Positions 46,649 through 56,269 are shown, counted from the stretch's first letter. The stretch is DNA of 64,000 nucleotides from Bosea sp. NBC_00550 (GCF_026020075.1 NZ_CP102772.1:5481501-5545500), one strand, 5' to 3'. Notes: generated from the sequence alone by a model not told the origin. Numbers and translations are program-made.

Positions 46649-48225
46649 TGCTGAACCGTCAGGGACGTCCCACGCAGGCCGGCGAGGCCTCACATGAAGA
46701 GCACCTCACCTTCACCGGCAACAAGGCGCTTCAGCAGATCGAGCCGCTGATCTTCGAGATTGGCCATCACGAGACGACCGGCGTCGACATCGAAAAGCCG
46801 GCGCCGTTCAAGTCGCGTCTGGGCAAGCATGCCCGCCAGGGCGAGATCGGCCTGCCCGGCCTCTCCGAGCCCGAGGCGATGCGCCACTATGTCCGCCTCA
46901 GCCAGAAGAACTACGGTATCGATACCGGGCTCTTCCCGCTCGGCTCGTGCACGATGAAGCACAACGCCCGCCTCAACGAGAAGATGGCGCGGCTTCCGGG
47001 TTTCTCCGACGTGCATCCGCTGCAGCCGCTCTCGACCGTGCCCGGCGCGCTCGAATTGATGCTGGAACTGGCCAACTACCTGATGACGCTGACCGGCATG
47101 CCGGCCGTGGCGCTGAGCCCCAAGGCCGGCGCCCATGGTGAGGCCTGTGGCATGATGGCGATCAAGGCCGCGATCGAGGCCAAGGGCGAGGGCGCGACCC
47201 GCAACGTCGTGCTGGTTCCCGAATCGGCGCATGGCACCAACCCGGCGACCGCCGCGCTGATCGGCTTCTCGGTGAAGGCCGTTCCGGCGCGTCCGGACGG
47301 CACCGTCGCGGTCGAAGACGTGAAGGCCCTGCTCGGGCCCGACATCGCGGCGATCATGCTGACCAACCCGAACACCTGCGGTATCTTCGAGCCGCAGATC
47401 GTCGAGATCGCCGCGGCGATGCATGAGGCCGGCGCCTATTTCTACTGCGACGGAGCCAACTTCAACGCCATCGTCGGCAAGGCGCGTCCGGGCGATCTCG
47501 GCGTCGACGCCATGCACATCAACCTGCACAAGACCTTCTCGACGCCCCATGGCGGCGGCGGGCCGGGTGCCGGCCCGGTCGTACTCTCCGAGCGCCTGGC
47601 GCCCTTCGCGCCCGTGCCCTTCATCCATGTCGAGGATGGCGGCAAGCTGCATCTGATCGAGAGCCGGGAGGAAGCGCCGGAAGGCAACAAGCCCTTCGGC
47701 CGCATGACCGCCTTCCACGGCCAGATGGGCATGTATGTCCGGGCTCTCGCCTACATGCTGAGCCATGGCTCGGACGGCATGCGGCAGGCGTCGGAAGATG
47801 CGGTGCTGAACGCCAACTACATCCGCGCCGGGCTTGCCGACCTGATGTCGCTGCCCTTCCCGGACCATCCGTCGATGCACGAAGTGCTGTTCGACGACGA
47901 GTGGCTGAAAGGCTCGGGTGTCTCGACGCTCGATTTCGCCAAGGCGATGATCGACGAGGGCTACCACCCGATGACGGTGTATTTCCCGCTGGTCGTCCAC
48001 GGCGCCATGCTGATCGAGCCGACCGAGTCGGAATCGAAGGCTTCGCTCGACCTTTTCATCGCGACGCTGCGGGACCTCGCCATGGCCGCCAAGGGCAATG
48101 ACAAGGAGCGCTTCACCAGCGCCCCGCACCACGCTCCGATCCGCCGGCTCGATGAGACCCGTGCCGCGCGCCAGCCGGTGCTGAAGTGGGAGAAGCCGGC
48201 GCCGGCGAAAGTCGCGGCAGAGTAA
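46648..48225 (+). CDS. gcvPB: Glycine dehydrogenase (decarboxylating) subunit 2
   Basis: 525-residue beta subunit of the P protein. PLP binds to K295 in NLHKTFSTPHGGGGPGAGP, the standard motif; the preceding DGANFNAIVGKARPGDLGVD carries the PLP-stacking/Asp region, and GLFPLGSCTMKHNARLNEK is near residue 95. The ATG at 46648 is taken in preference to the in-frame GTG at 46645 because it gives the family start. Last gene of the glycine cleavage operon; a hairpin follows about 60 bases later. Confidence 0.96.
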   Translation: MLNRQGRPTQAGEASHEEHLTFTGNKALQQIEPLIFEIGHHETTGVDIEKPAPFKSRLGKHARQGEIGLPGLSEPEAMRHYVRLSQKNYGIDTGLFPLGSCTMKHNARLNEKMARLPGFSDVHPLQPLSTVPGALELMLELANYLMTLTGMPAVALSPKAGAHGEACGMMAIKAAIEAKGEGATRNVVLVPESAHGTNPATAALIGFSVKAVPARPDGTVAVEDVKALLGPDIAAIMLTNPNTCGIFEPQIVEIAAAMHEAGAYFYCDGANFNAIVGKARPGDLGVDAMHINLHKTFSTPHGGGGPGAGPVVLSERLAPFAPVPFIHVEDGGKLHLIESREEAPEGNKPFGRMTAFHGQMGMYVRALAYMLSHGSDGMRQASEDAVLNANYIRAGLADLMSLPFPDHPSMHEVLFDDEWLKGSGVSTLDFAKAMIDEGYHPMTVYFPLVVHGAMLIEPTESESKASLDLFIATLRDLAMAAKGNDKERFTSAPHHAPIRRLDETRAARQPVLKWEKPAPAKVAAE

Positions 48226-48285
48226 ACGGCGACAGGCCGTCGCCGGCCGATCTTAATGCTTCCTTGACTATGTCGAGGAATGATC

Positions 48286-48317
48286 CCCCCGTGCCGCTCC
48301 CTGCGGCTCGGGGGTTT
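48286..48317 (+). terminator. Hairpin between gcvPB and the L,D-transpeptidase gene, overlapping its ribosome site
   Basis: CCCCCG-T-GCCGC, five-base loop, GCGGC-T-CGGGGG (one mismatch), followed by TTT. It looks like the gcv operon terminator. The GGGGG of its right arm is also the only candidate ribosome site for the ATG at 48320 (five-base spacing), so the same hairpin could mask translation of read-through mRNA. Confidence 0.6.
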
Positions 48318-48319
48318 CC

Positions 48320-49582
48320 ATGTCTATCCGTCCCGCCATCCTCGCTGCGACGGCCGCTCTTCTCCTGGCTTCGACGGCGGTCGTGCGCGCGAACGAGCCG
48401 AGTTACGGCCCGAATACCTATGACCGCACGCTCGAGGCGCTGATCGCCCATGAGGATGTCGCTGGCCGTGGCGGCTGGCCGAAGGTGCCGGGCAGCGCCG
48501 CGGCGCTGAAGCCGGATTCGCAGGGCGCGGATGTCGTCGCGCTGAAGCAGCGGCTGCTCGCCAGCGGCGATCTCGCGCCCGAGGCTATCGCGGGCGACGT
48601 CTACGATGCCGCCGTGACCGAGGCGGTGAAGCGCTTCCAGCGCCGTCACGGCCTGTCGGATCTCGGCACGGTCGGGCGCCTCACCCTCAAGGCGATGAAT
48701 ACGCCGGTCGAGACCCGGCTCAACCAGCTCACCGCGACTCTGGAGCGCCTCAAGGGCAACGGCTTCAACTTCGCCAGCCGCTATGTCGTGGTGAACATCC
48801 CCGGCGCCAGCGTCGAGGCGGTCGAGAACGGCGCCGTCCAGCAGCGCCACCTCGCCATCGTCGGCCGGGCTGACCGGCCTTCGCCGGTGATCCAGGCCAA
48901 CATCACATCGGTCAACCTCAATCCCTATTGGACGGTGCCGATGTCGATCGTGAAGGCCGACATCATCCCGCATATGCGAAAGGATCCGGGCTTCATCGCC
49001 AAGTCGAACATGAAGCTGCTCGGAGCGGAGAACAAGGAAATCGACCCGGCGAGCGTCAACTGGGCGGGCCTGACCAATCCCTATTTCTATGTCCGGCAGG
49101 AGCCCGGGCCGACCAATTCGCTCGGCCAGCTCAAGATCGACATGCCGAATTCCGAGGCGGTCTACATGCACGACACGCCGAAGAAGACGCTGTTCCGCAA
49201 CGATGTCCGTTTCAACTCCTCCGGCTGTGCCCGTATTGAGGGCGTCCGCGATCTCGCGGCCTGGCTGCTGGAAGGCTCGGAGTGGAATCGCCAGGCGATC
49301 GAGGACGAGATCGCCAAGGGCGAGCGCAAGAACATCGCGCTGAAGAAATCCGTGCCGGTCGCCTGGGTTTATCTCACCGGCTGGCAGGGCGCGGACGGGC
49401 AGGTCCAGTTCCGCGACGATATCTACGGGCTCGACACGCCGCAGGGCATCGTTACCTCGACGATCCAGCCGCGCAAGCCGAAGCCCAAGGCGGCGGTGGC
49501 TCCGCCGCCGTCACGACCTGCTGCGATGCCGGTGACTGCGGCGGGCAATGCTCCGGCTCCAGCGGCGACCGCCAGCAACTGA
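48320..49582 (+). CDS. L,D-transpeptidase with peptidoglycan-binding domain
   Basis: 420 residues, periplasmic. Signal peptide (AILAATAALLLASTAVVRAN, cleavage near residue 24), peptidoglycan-binding domain (about 65-128, GADVVALKQRLLASGDL...AVKRFQRRHGL), YkuD catalytic domain (about 155-340) and a Pro/Ala-rich tail. The catalytic motif is HDTPKKTLF followed by FNSSGCARIEG, with nucleophile C303. It makes 3-3 peptide cross-links or attaches outer-membrane proteins to peptidoglycan in the YcbB-like manner; which of these cannot be decided. Monocistronic, with a hairpin at its 5' side and a dispersed repeat at its 3' side. Confidence 0.94.
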   Translation: MSIRPAILAATAALLLASTAVVRANEPSYGPNTYDRTLEALIAHEDVAGRGGWPKVPGSAAALKPDSQGADVVALKQRLLASGDLAPEAIAGDVYDAAVTEAVKRFQRRHGLSDLGTVGRLTLKAMNTPVETRLNQLTATLERLKGNGFNFASRYVVVNIPGASVEAVENGAVQQRHLAIVGRADRPSPVIQANITSVNLNPYWTVPMSIVKADIIPHMRKDPGFIAKSNMKLLGAENKEIDPASVNWAGLTNPYFYVRQEPGPTNSLGQLKIDMPNSEAVYMHDTPKKTLFRNDVRFNSSGCARIEGVRDLAAWLLEGSEWNRQAIEDEIAKGERKNIALKKSVPVAWVYLTGWQGADGQVQFRDDIYGLDTPQGIVTSTIQPRKPKPKAAVAPPPSRPAAMPVTAAGNAPAPAATASN

Positions 49583-49596
49583 AGCGGCAACCCTGC

Positions 49597-49695
49597 CGTC
49601 ATTCTCGGGCGAAGCGAGGCGCAGGTCCGAGAAGCTCTTTCAGGATGGGGCGCCTCTTTCGTCCTGAGATGCTCGGGGCAAGCTCGAGCATGACG
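49597..49695. repeat. Dispersed repeat (CGTCATTCTCGGG family)
   Basis: Starts CGTCATTCTCGGGCGAAGCG, contains GGCGCCTCTTTCG and ends GAGCATGACG. Similar to 23846-23931. Between the L,D-transpeptidase gene and the atp terminator. Confidence 0.6.
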
Positions 49696-49715
49696 CGTCA
49701 CCCTCTCAGGCATCA

Positions 49716-49750
49716 AAAAGAAAACGCCGCGCTCCGAAGAGCGCGGCGTT
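49716..49750 (-). terminator. Intrinsic terminator of the atp Fo operon
   Basis: A perfect 11-bp stem (AACGCCGCGCT, six-base loop, AGCGCGGCGTT) is followed on the minus strand by TTTTCTTTTT. It starts 27 bases after the atpF stop. Strong Rho-independent terminator. Confidence 0.9.
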
Positions 49751-49776
49751 GATCTTTCAGACGATCAGGGCTGGGC

Positions 49777-50253
49777 TCAGTTGAGCTTGGCCTTGACCTC
49801 CTGCAACCCGGCGGCGAAGGCGGCTTCGCCCGCCTTGCCGGCCATCTGGCCGCGCAGGATTGTCTCGGCCGCCTTGGTGGCAGCCTCCGCAGCCGCGGCG
49901 CGAACCTCGGCCTCGGCCTGGCTCTCGGCTTGGGCGATCTTCTCCTCGGCCGATTTGGTCCGGCGGGCGACGAAGTCCGCGAGCTTGGCCTCGGCTTCCG
50001 CCGCGAGGCGCTTGGCCTCGTCATTGGCGGAGGAGATGATCTCGGCGGCGTCGGCCTCTGCGGCCTTGCGCTTGGCATCGTACTCGGCGAGCAGCTTCTC
50101 GGCCTCCTGGCGCAGGCGGCGGGCTTCCGCCAACTCCTGAGCGACCTTCTCCCCGCGCGCATCGAGCGCGGAGACGATGGCCTTGGGCACGCCGAACTTG
50201 GCGAGCAGGGCGAGGAAGATAACGAGCGCGACGCCGACCCAGAAAGTATCCAT
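49777..50253 (-). CDS. atpF: ATP synthase subunit b
   Basis: 158 residues: one N-terminal membrane helix (WVGVALVIFLALLAKFGVP) and a long Ala/Glu/Lys-rich coiled coil, the peripheral stalk that holds F1 against rotor torque. It is the last of the Fo genes and differs from b' in its short N-terminus and lack of a leader. It follows the b' gene by 11 bases. A strong terminator follows. F1 genes are not in the window, as usual in Rhizobiales. Confidence 0.95.
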   Translation of the reverse strand: MDTFWVGVALVIFLALLAKFGVPKAIVSALDARGEKVAQELAEARRLRQEAEKLLAEYDAKRKAAEADAAEIISSANDEAKRLAAEAEAKLADFVARRTKSAEEKIAQAESQAEAEVRAAAAEAATKAAETILRGQMAGKAGEAAFAAGLQEVKAKLN

Positions 50254-50264
50254 CTGATCTCTCC

Positions 50265-50882
50265 TCAGCCGCGCGACAGGGCCTGGTCGACAGCCGCAGA
50301 CGCCTCGCTGGCGCTGGGAGCCTGACCGGTCAGCTTCTCGACGATCGCGACGGCGATGTCGCTGCCGAGGCCGCGCACATTGGTCATCGCCTCGGTCTTG
50401 GTCTTGGCGATGGTCGCCTCGGCCTGAGCAAGCTTGGCGGCGAGCTCGGCCTCGGTGGCGTGACGCTGGGCGTCGCTCGCCTTGGCGCCGGTCTCGCGAG
50501 CCGTCTGGGCGATGCCCTGAGCGTTCTTGCGCGCCTCGGCGAGGGCCTTCTCATAGGCCTGCGCCATCTCCTCGGCCTTGCCCTGCATCTGCGTGGCGTG
50601 GTCGAGGTCGCGGCCGATCGTGTCCGCGCGCTCTTCCAGGATGGCGCCGAGACGGGGCAGGGCGACCGTGGACATCAGCCAGTAGAGCACCGCGAAGGTG
50701 ATCGCGAGCCAGAACAGGTTGCTGGCGAAGTGTGTCGGATCGAAGGGCGGGAAGGAGGCCTTCTCGCCGCTCAAGCCGTGTTGCTGCTCGGCAGCCTGCG
50801 CCGCACCCGCCAGCAGAGTGGCGAACGAGGCGACAGCCACCGGCCATCCTTGTCCGACGAACCCTGAAGATCGAACCGGCAT
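50265..50882 (-). CDS. atpG: ATP synthase subunit b'
   Basis: 205 residues: a hydrophobic leader-like N-terminus (VAVASFATLLAGAAQA), then FPPFDPTHFASNLFWLAITFAVLYWLM forming the membrane helix, and a coiled-coil stalk segment to the C-terminus. The FPPFDPTHFASNLFW motif is typical of alphaproteobacterial and plastid-like b' subunits. With b it forms a heterodimeric stalk. The start at 50882 (MPVRSSGF) is likely; a further in-frame start lies upstream without support. The gene is also written atpF' in other genomes. Confidence 0.9.
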   Translation of the reverse strand: MPVRSSGFVGQGWPVAVASFATLLAGAAQAAEQQHGLSGEKASFPPFDPTHFASNLFWLAITFAVLYWLMSTVALPRLGAILEERADTIGRDLDHATQMQGKAEEMAQAYEKALAEARKNAQGIAQTARETGAKASDAQRHATEAELAAKLAQAEATIAKTKTEAMTNVRGLGSDIAVAIVEKLTGQAPSASEASAAVDQALSRG

Positions 50883-50974
50883 GGGGTGCCTTTCAGCGCA
50901 GAGAAAAGGAATCGCCGCGCACATGGCCGAAAGATGGCCGGCGCGCGCGACGAGAAAGCGATCGACGAAAAGCG

Positions 50975-51202
50975 TCAGACCACGAAGAGCAGCACGAGCG
51001 CGACGACGAACGCGAAGATGCCCAGACCTTCGGCGAGCGCCGCACCGATGAAGGCGCGCGGGAACTGGCCGTCAGCCGCGGAAGGGTTGCGCAGCGCGCC
51101 CGAGAGGAAGTTGCCGAAGATGGTGCCGACGCCGATGGCGGCGAGGCCCATGCCGAGCGAGGCGAGGCCGGCGCCGATGAACTTGGCTGCAACAGGATCC
51201 AT
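50975..51202 (-). CDS. atpE: ATP synthase subunit c
   Basis: 75-residue proteolipid, two helices forming the rotor ring. The ion-carrying acid is the Glu in [20 protein letters not shown] (about residue 58), and the polar loop is RNPSAADG. No Na+ signature is apparent, so H+ is the likely ion. Starts about 60 bases after atpB. Confidence 0.97.
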   Translation of the reverse strand: MDPVAAKFIGAGLASLGMGLAAIGVGTIFGNFLSGALRNPSAADGQFPRAFIGAALAEGLGIFAFVVALVLLFVV

Positions 51203-51264
51203 GATGTTTCTCCAGTGTGGAAGGCTAAACGGTGGGTTGAACTCTCGCGAGCGCTGCTACGGGC

Positions 51265-52029
51265 TCAGTGGCCGGGGTGCAGCGCGTCGTTGAGATACAC
51301 GCAGGTCAGGATCGCGAAGACGTAGGCCTGCAGGAAGGCGACGAGGAACTCGAGCGCGGTGAGCGCGACGGCCAGCAGCAGCGGCAGCGGCGCGATGGCA
51401 TAGTTCAGCACGGCGCCCGAGCCGAGCAGCACGACCACGAAGCCGCCGAAGACCTTGAGCGCGATATGGCCGGCCAACATGTTGCCGAACAGGCGCAAGC
51501 TGAGCGAAACCGGGCGCGAGAGGAAGGAGACGACCTCTATCACCACCATGAAGGGCAAGAGCCAGCCCGGCACGCCCGACGGCACGAACAGGCCGAAGAA
51601 ATGGCTGCCATGCTTCACGATGCCGTAGACCAGCACCACGCTGATGACGAGCACGGCGAAGGCGGCGGTGACGATGATCTGGCTGGTGACGGTGAACGAG
51701 CCGGGGATCATGCCCAGCATGTTGCTGGCCAGCACGAACATGAACAGCGAGAACACGAGGGGGAAAAACTTCATGCCCTCACGGCCCATCACGCCCGTGA
51801 GGGTGGAGGCGACGAACTCGTAGATCATCTCGGCGAGCGACTGCAGCCGGCCGGGAACGACCGAACGCTGGCTCGAGCCGTAGATCATGATCACCGAGAC
51901 GACCGCGAGCACGATCACCATCCACAGCGAAGTGTTGGTGAAGGACAGGTTGAGGCCGAACGGCTTCAGCTCCACGATGGGAGTGATGTGGAATTGGTGG
52001 ATCGGATCGATTCCGCCGCCGGCCGCCAT
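51265..52029 (-). CDS. atpB: ATP synthase subunit a
   Basis: 254 residues, five to six helices; contains the essential Arg in [14 protein letters not shown] (near residue 170) and the C-terminal [24 protein letters not shown] with the conserved Glu/Gln of the half channels. The start at 52029 ([13 protein letters not shown]) gives the usual alphaproteobacterial N-terminus. Together with subunit c it moves protons across the membrane. Follows atpI by 43 bases. Confidence 0.96.
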   Translation of the reverse strand: MAAGGGIDPIHQFHITPIVELKPFGLNLSFTNTSLWMVIVLAVVSVIMIYGSSQRSVVPGRLQSLAEMIYEFVASTLTGVMGREGMKFFPLVFSLFMFVLASNMLGMIPGSFTVTSQIIVTAAFAVLVISVVLVYGIVKHGSHFFGLFVPSGVPGWLLPFMVVIEVVSFLSRPVSLSLRLFGNMLAGHIALKVFGGFVVVLLGSGAVLNYAIAPLPLLLAVALTALEFLVAFLQAYVFAILTCVYLNDALHPGH

Positions 52030-52072
52030 GCTCTCGTTCCCTGTCGTGCGGCCTTCGCAGGCCGCCCTTCGA

Positions 52073-52423
52073 TCAATTCGCCTTCGGACCGCCATTCGAC
52101 CCGGAGGTCGGACGCGAACCGAGCCGATAGACGGATCTCAGGCCGGCGATGGTTCCGATCACCATGAAGGCGATCAGCAGGAACGGAGACGTTCCCAGCC
52201 ACCGGTCGCCGAGGTACCCGATCAGGGCGCCTGCGATGATGCCGCCTGCGAGATCCGTCGCGGCGCGAAAGCCTGAGGACATCGCACCCGCAAGGGCCTT
52301 GTCCTCTCCAGCCGGACCCGCGCCCGGCTTATCGTTCTCTTCCGCCCGTTTGATCGCGGACTTCAGGGAACCCAGTCTTGCGCGCAACTCCGAGTCTGAG
52401 GCGTTTGGGTCGGGTTCGGGCAT
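52073..52423 (-). CDS. atpI: AtpI-family ATP synthase assembly protein
   Basis: 116 residues: a charged, Gly/Pro-rich N-terminus (about 1-55) and two helices ([20 protein letters not shown] and [20 protein letters not shown]). AtpI aids assembly of the c ring and Mg2+ handling. First gene of the Fo operon atpI-B-E-G-F; an inverted repeat lies about 110 bases upstream of its ATG. Confidence 0.9.
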   Translation of the reverse strand: MPEPDPNASDSELRARLGSLKSAIKRAEENDKPGAGPAGEDKALAGAMSSGFRAATDLAGGIIAGALIGYLGDRWLGTSPFLLIAFMVIGTIAGLRSVYRLGSRPTSGSNGGPKAN

Positions 52424-52530
52424 GGTCTCGGTCCTCCGTCTTGATCGCGTTTACGCCGCGATCCCGCGAAAAACCACTATAACCACGACCAAACCCGCGC
52501 ATCGAGCCGTCGTCAGCACGGCCTCCTTTA

Positions 52531-52553
52531 TTGACAGCCCCCCGCGCTGTCAA
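52531..52553. promoter_or_regulatory. Perfect 8-bp inverted repeat upstream of the atp operon
   Basis: TTGACAGC (52531-52538), seven bases, GCTGTCAA (52546-52553), 108-130 bases upstream of the atpI ATG. On the minus strand the right half also reads as a -35 hexamer (TTGACA), so a protein bound here would compete with RNA polymerase. Alternatively it is a hairpin in the smc 3' region. The half-site differs by one base from that at 6227-6247. Confidence 0.5.
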
Positions 52554-52668
52554 GGCAGGTGGATAACACCTAACACATTGGAATATTTAGAAATTCGGGC
52601 TGGGTGCGACATTCTTGCCGCAATGCGGCGCAGATTGTGGCATTTTTTCAGCGCAGGGAACGCCGCCT

Positions 52669-55600
52669 TCAGACGGCCTCGCGGATGCGTTCGGCCGTGG
52701 CGAGGTCGACAGAAACCATCTGGCTGACGCCGCGCTCGGCCATGGTCACGCCGAAGAGCCGTTCCATCCGCGCCATGGTGATCGGATTGTGGGTGATCAG
52801 GATGAATCGCGTCTCGGTATTCCGCGCCATGTCCGCGAGCAGGTCGCAGTAGCGCTCGACATTGGCGTCGTCGAGCGGCGCGTCGACCTCGTCGAGCACG
52901 CAAATCGGCGAGGGATTGGTCAGGAACACCGCGAAGATCAACGCGGTCGCGGTCAACGCCTGCTCGCCGCCCGATAGCAGGGTCATCACCTGCGGCTTCT
53001 TGCCGGGCGGGCGGGCGAAGATTTCGAGCCCGGCATCCAGCGGATCTTCCGAATCGACCAGCTTGAGCTCCGCCTCGCCGCCGCCGAACAGGATGCCGAA
53101 GAGGCGCTGGAAATGCGCGTTGACGATCTCGAAGGCAGCCAGAAGCCGCTCGCGGCCCTCGCGATTGAGCGCCCCGATCGCCTGGCGCAATCGCCGGATC
53201 GCCTCGGTCAGGTCGTCGCGCTCGCCGGAAAGCCCCTCGCGCTTCGTCTTCACCTCCGCGAGTTCGTCCTCGGCGCGCAGATTGACGGCGCCGAGCCGCT
53301 CGCGTTCGCCCTTCAGGTTGGCGAGCCGCCGCTCGACGGCCTCCGGCTCGGGCAGGGCGTCGCCCGGCTTGATCCCGGCGATTTCCTGCAGCCCGTCGAG
53401 CCCGGTTTCCAGCCCGTCCTCGATCTGCCGCGTGATGTCGCCGACACGCTGGCGGGCGGCTTCGAGCCGCGCCTCGGCCGAAGCGCGGCGCTCGCGCGCG
53501 CCGGACAATCCTTCGAGCCCGATGCGGGCCTGCCGGTCGGCGTCCGCAAGCGCCGTTTCGCCGGCGGCGAGCCTGTCGGCGGCGTCGCGGCGGGCGCCTT
53601 CGGCCTGCTCGATCTCCGCCAGGAGTCGGCGCCGCTCTGTCAGGAAGGTGTCGGGTGCTTCCAGCAGCGTCTTCTGCTCGGTGCTTGCGGCTTCGATTCG
53701 GCGGCGTGTTTCTTCGGCGGTCTGCAGGCTTGCCGTTGCGCGTTCATTCCAGGCCCTGATGTCGGCGGCGATGGCGGCGCGGCGGCGCATCCGCAATTCG
53801 GCCTCGCGCGCCAGCGTCTGGACGCGGGCGCGCGCATCGGAGGCCGCAGCGCGGCTCTCGCCCAGCAGCACGCGCGCCTTGAGCAGAATGTTCTCCAGTT
53901 CCGCGGGGGCAGGCAGCGCCGCGAGCCCCGCCTCATGCGTCGCGATCTGCGACACCGCTTCGGAGACGGCCTGGCCGAGACGCTTGATCGCCTCGGCCAG
54001 CGTCGAGCGCTTCACCAGCGTTTCGGCAGCCTTGCGCTCGGCGGCGGCCAGTTGCTCGCGGGACTGATCGACGCCACGGCGGGCCTGCCGCGCGGCCTCG
54101 ATCGCGGCGGTCTCTGCTTGCGCGGCCTTACGCGCCTCGGTGCTGACGGCCTCCAGAGCCCGCCGGGCGGCATCCGCCGCTTCGCGCGCCGCTTGGGCCG
54201 CACGCTCCAGATCGGCAAGCCGGTTCTTCTCGGACAGCCGCCGTGCGGCCGGGGAGGGCGCGTCTGCGGCGCTGGTGAAGCCGTCCCAGCGCCAGAGATC
54301 GCCCTCGCGCGAGACCAGGATCTGGCCCTGCTTCAGATGATGCCGCATCCCTTCGCCGTCGCCGCGCGCGATCACGCCGATCTGCGCCAGCCGCCGCCCG
54401 AGGGCCGCCGGTCCCCCGACATGGTCGAGCAGCGGCGTCGCACCTTCCGGCAGTGCCGGATCGTCGGATCCGGCGCCGGTGTCGTCCCAATGGGCAGGGG
54501 CCGCGGCCTCGGTCGAGGCATCGAGATCGTCGCCGAGCGCCGCGCCGAGCGCGACCTCATAGCCCTTCGCGACGCTGAGCGATTCGAGGATCGCCGGCCA
54601 GCGATCACCAACTGCCGGGGCGAGCAGCTTGCGTAGCGTGCCGATCTCGGTGTCGAGACGCTGGGCGCGGCGGTCGGCCTCGGCGAGAGGGCCACGCAGC
54701 GCGGCCTCGCGCTCGCGCGCCGCCGCGACGGCCGAACGCGCCGCGGCGACTTCGCTTTCCGCGCTCTGCACTGTCTTCTCTGCCGCCGCCAGCGCCTCGC
54801 GCAGCCGGTCGAGCATCGTCTTCGCGTCGGAGGAATCGAGGATTTCGAGTTCGCGTCGCAGTTTCTCCCGCTCGCCGGTCGCACGCTCCTGGCGCTCGCG
54901 GGCCTCACGCGCCGCACGCTCCAGGGCACCGCGCCGCGCGGCGAGATCGGACAAGGCCGCCTGTGCGGCGCCGTGTTCAGCCTCCGCTGCGGCAAGCGCA
55001 GCCTCCGCCTCCTGCTGTTCTCCCGTGGCGGCTTCCGCCCCGGAGCCGGCGCCATCGCCCTCGCGGGCAAGCGCTGCATCCTCCTCGCCGAGCCGGGACA
55101 GGCTTTCCGCAGCATCGCGGCCGACGCTTTCCTGACGCGCGAGATCGGCCTGCAATTCCGTGAGACGGCGGCCGAGTTCCTCCGCTCGCAGGCGGGCACG
55201 GCGATTCTCGGCTTCGAGCTCGTCGAGCCCGCGCTTCAGCCGGACCAGCGCCGCGGCGGCCGTGGCCTCGCCCTCGCGCAACGCCGGCATCTCATGGGCG
55301 GCGATGGCCTGCCGCTTGGCGGTTTCGGCCTGGATGCCGGTCTGGTCGGCGACGCCGCGCACCGCTTCCTCCAGCACGCGCGTGGCCTGCGCCTCCTGGG
55401 TGCGCGCATCATGCAGGGCGATCAGCGCCAGGATTGCTTCGGCCCGGCGGATATCGGAGGCGAGGCTGCGATAGCGCCCGGCCTGCCGCGCCTGCCGCTG
55501 CAGGGCTTCGATCTGCCCGTCGATCTCGCCGAGCACATCCTCCAGCCGGGTCAGATTGTCCTCGGCGCCGCGCAGCCGGAGTTCCGCCTCGTGGCGGCGG

Positions 55601-56124
55601 CTGTGCAGCCCGGCGATGCCCGCGGCGTCCTCCAGGATGCGCCGGCGCGATTGCGGCTTGGCCGAGATGATCTCGCTGATCTGCCCTTGCCGTACGAGCG
55701 CCGGAGAGCGCGCGCCGGTCGCAGCATCGGCGAAGAGCAGCTGCACGTCCTTCGCCCGCACCTCCTTGCCGTTGATGCGGTAGGTCGAGCCTTCCTCGCG
55801 CTCGATCCGGCGCGTGACTTCGAGCACCTCCGCCTCGTTGAAGGCGGCGGGCGCCTTGCGGTCGCTGTTGTCGAGGGTGAGCGAGACTTCGGCCATGTTG
55901 CGGGCCGGGCGTTCGCCCGAGCCGCCGAAGATGACGTCGTCCATCCCCGAGCCGCGCATGTTCTTGAACGAGCTTTCGCCCATCACCCAGCGCAGGGCTT
56001 CGACGAGATTGGACTTGCCGCAGCCATTCGGCCCGACGATGCCGGTCAGGCCGGGCTCGATCAGGAATTCCGTCGGCTCGACGAAGGTCTTGAAGCCGGC
56101 GAGCTTGAGGCGCGTCAGATGCAT
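52669..56124 (-). CDS. smc: Chromosome segregation ATPase SMC
   Basis: 1151 residues. N-terminal Walker A GPNGCGKSNLVEALRWVMGE (about residue 33), long Ala/Glu/Arg-rich coiled coils (about 165-505 and 650-1000), hinge (about 510-640) and C-terminal ABC signature LSGGEQALTATALIF with Walker B VLDEVDAPLDDAN (about 1100). Forms the condensin-like ring that compacts and segregates the chromosome with ScpA/ScpB, which are not in the window. Downstream of DUF721 and dsbA on the same strand, the standard order in Rhizobiales. Confidence 0.97.
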   Translation of the reverse strand: MHLTRLKLAGFKTFVEPTEFLIEPGLTGIVGPNGCGKSNLVEALRWVMGESSFKNMRGSGMDDVIFGGSGERPARNMAEVSLTLDNSDRKAPAAFNEAEVLEVTRRIEREEGSTYRINGKEVRAKDVQLLFADAATGARSPALVRQGQISEIISAKPQSRRRILEDAAGIAGLHSRRHEAELRLRGAEDNLTRLEDVLGEIDGQIEALQRQARQAGRYRSLASDIRRAEAILALIALHDARTQEAQATRVLEEAVRGVADQTGIQAETAKRQAIAAHEMPALREGEATAAAALVRLKRGLDELEAENRRARLRAEELGRRLTELQADLARQESVGRDAAESLSRLGEEDAALAREGDGAGSGAEAATGEQQEAEAALAAAEAEHGAAQAALSDLAARRGALERAAREARERQERATGEREKLRRELEILDSSDAKTMLDRLREALAAAEKTVQSAESEVAAARSAVAAAREREAALRGPLAEADRRAQRLDTEIGTLRKLLAPAVGDRWPAILESLSVAKGYEVALGAALGDDLDASTEAAAPAHWDDTGAGSDDPALPEGATPLLDHVGGPAALGRRLAQIGVIARGDGEGMRHHLKQGQILVSREGDLWRWDGFTSAADAPSPAARRLSEKNRLADLERAAQAAREAADAARRALEAVSTEARKAAQAETAAIEAARQARRGVDQSREQLAAAERKAAETLVKRSTLAEAIKRLGQAVSEAVSQIATHEAGLAALPAPAELENILLKARVLLGESRAAASDARARVQTLAREAELRMRRRAAIAADIRAWNERATASLQTAEETRRRIEAASTEQKTLLEAPDTFLTERRRLLAEIEQAEGARRDAADRLAAGETALADADRQARIGLEGLSGARERRASAEARLEAARQRVGDITRQIEDGLETGLDGLQEIAGIKPGDALPEPEAVERRLANLKGERERLGAVNLRAEDELAEVKTKREGLSGERDDLTEAIRRLRQAIGALNREGRERLLAAFEIVNAHFQRLFGILFGGGEAELKLVDSEDPLDAGLEIFARPPGKKPQVMTLLSGGEQALTATALIFAVFLTNPSPICVLDEVDAPLDDANVERYCDLLADMARNTETRFILITHNPITMARMERLFGVTMAERGVSQMVSVDLATAERIREAV

Positions 56125-56142
56125 CGACGCGCCCGCTTTTTC

Positions 56143-56269
56143 CCTTCTCCCCTCGGGGGAGAAGGTGGCCCGGCGAAGCCGGGTCGGATGAGGGAGCGAC
56201 GGGCAAGGGAGAGCGAGTCGGCCCTCATCCGTCTGCTACGCAGACACCTTCTCCCCCAAGGGGAGAAGG
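56143..56269. repeat. Long palindromic repeat between dsbA and smc
   Basis: Starts CCTTCTCCCCTCGGGGGAGA and ends CTCCCCCAAGGGGAGAAGG. Each end is itself a hairpin, and the interior has GGATGAGGG / CCCTCATCC complementary blocks. Such arrays are common between genes in Rhizobiales. It would be transcribed with dsbA-smc and could form a large cruciform RNA. Confidence 0.7.
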
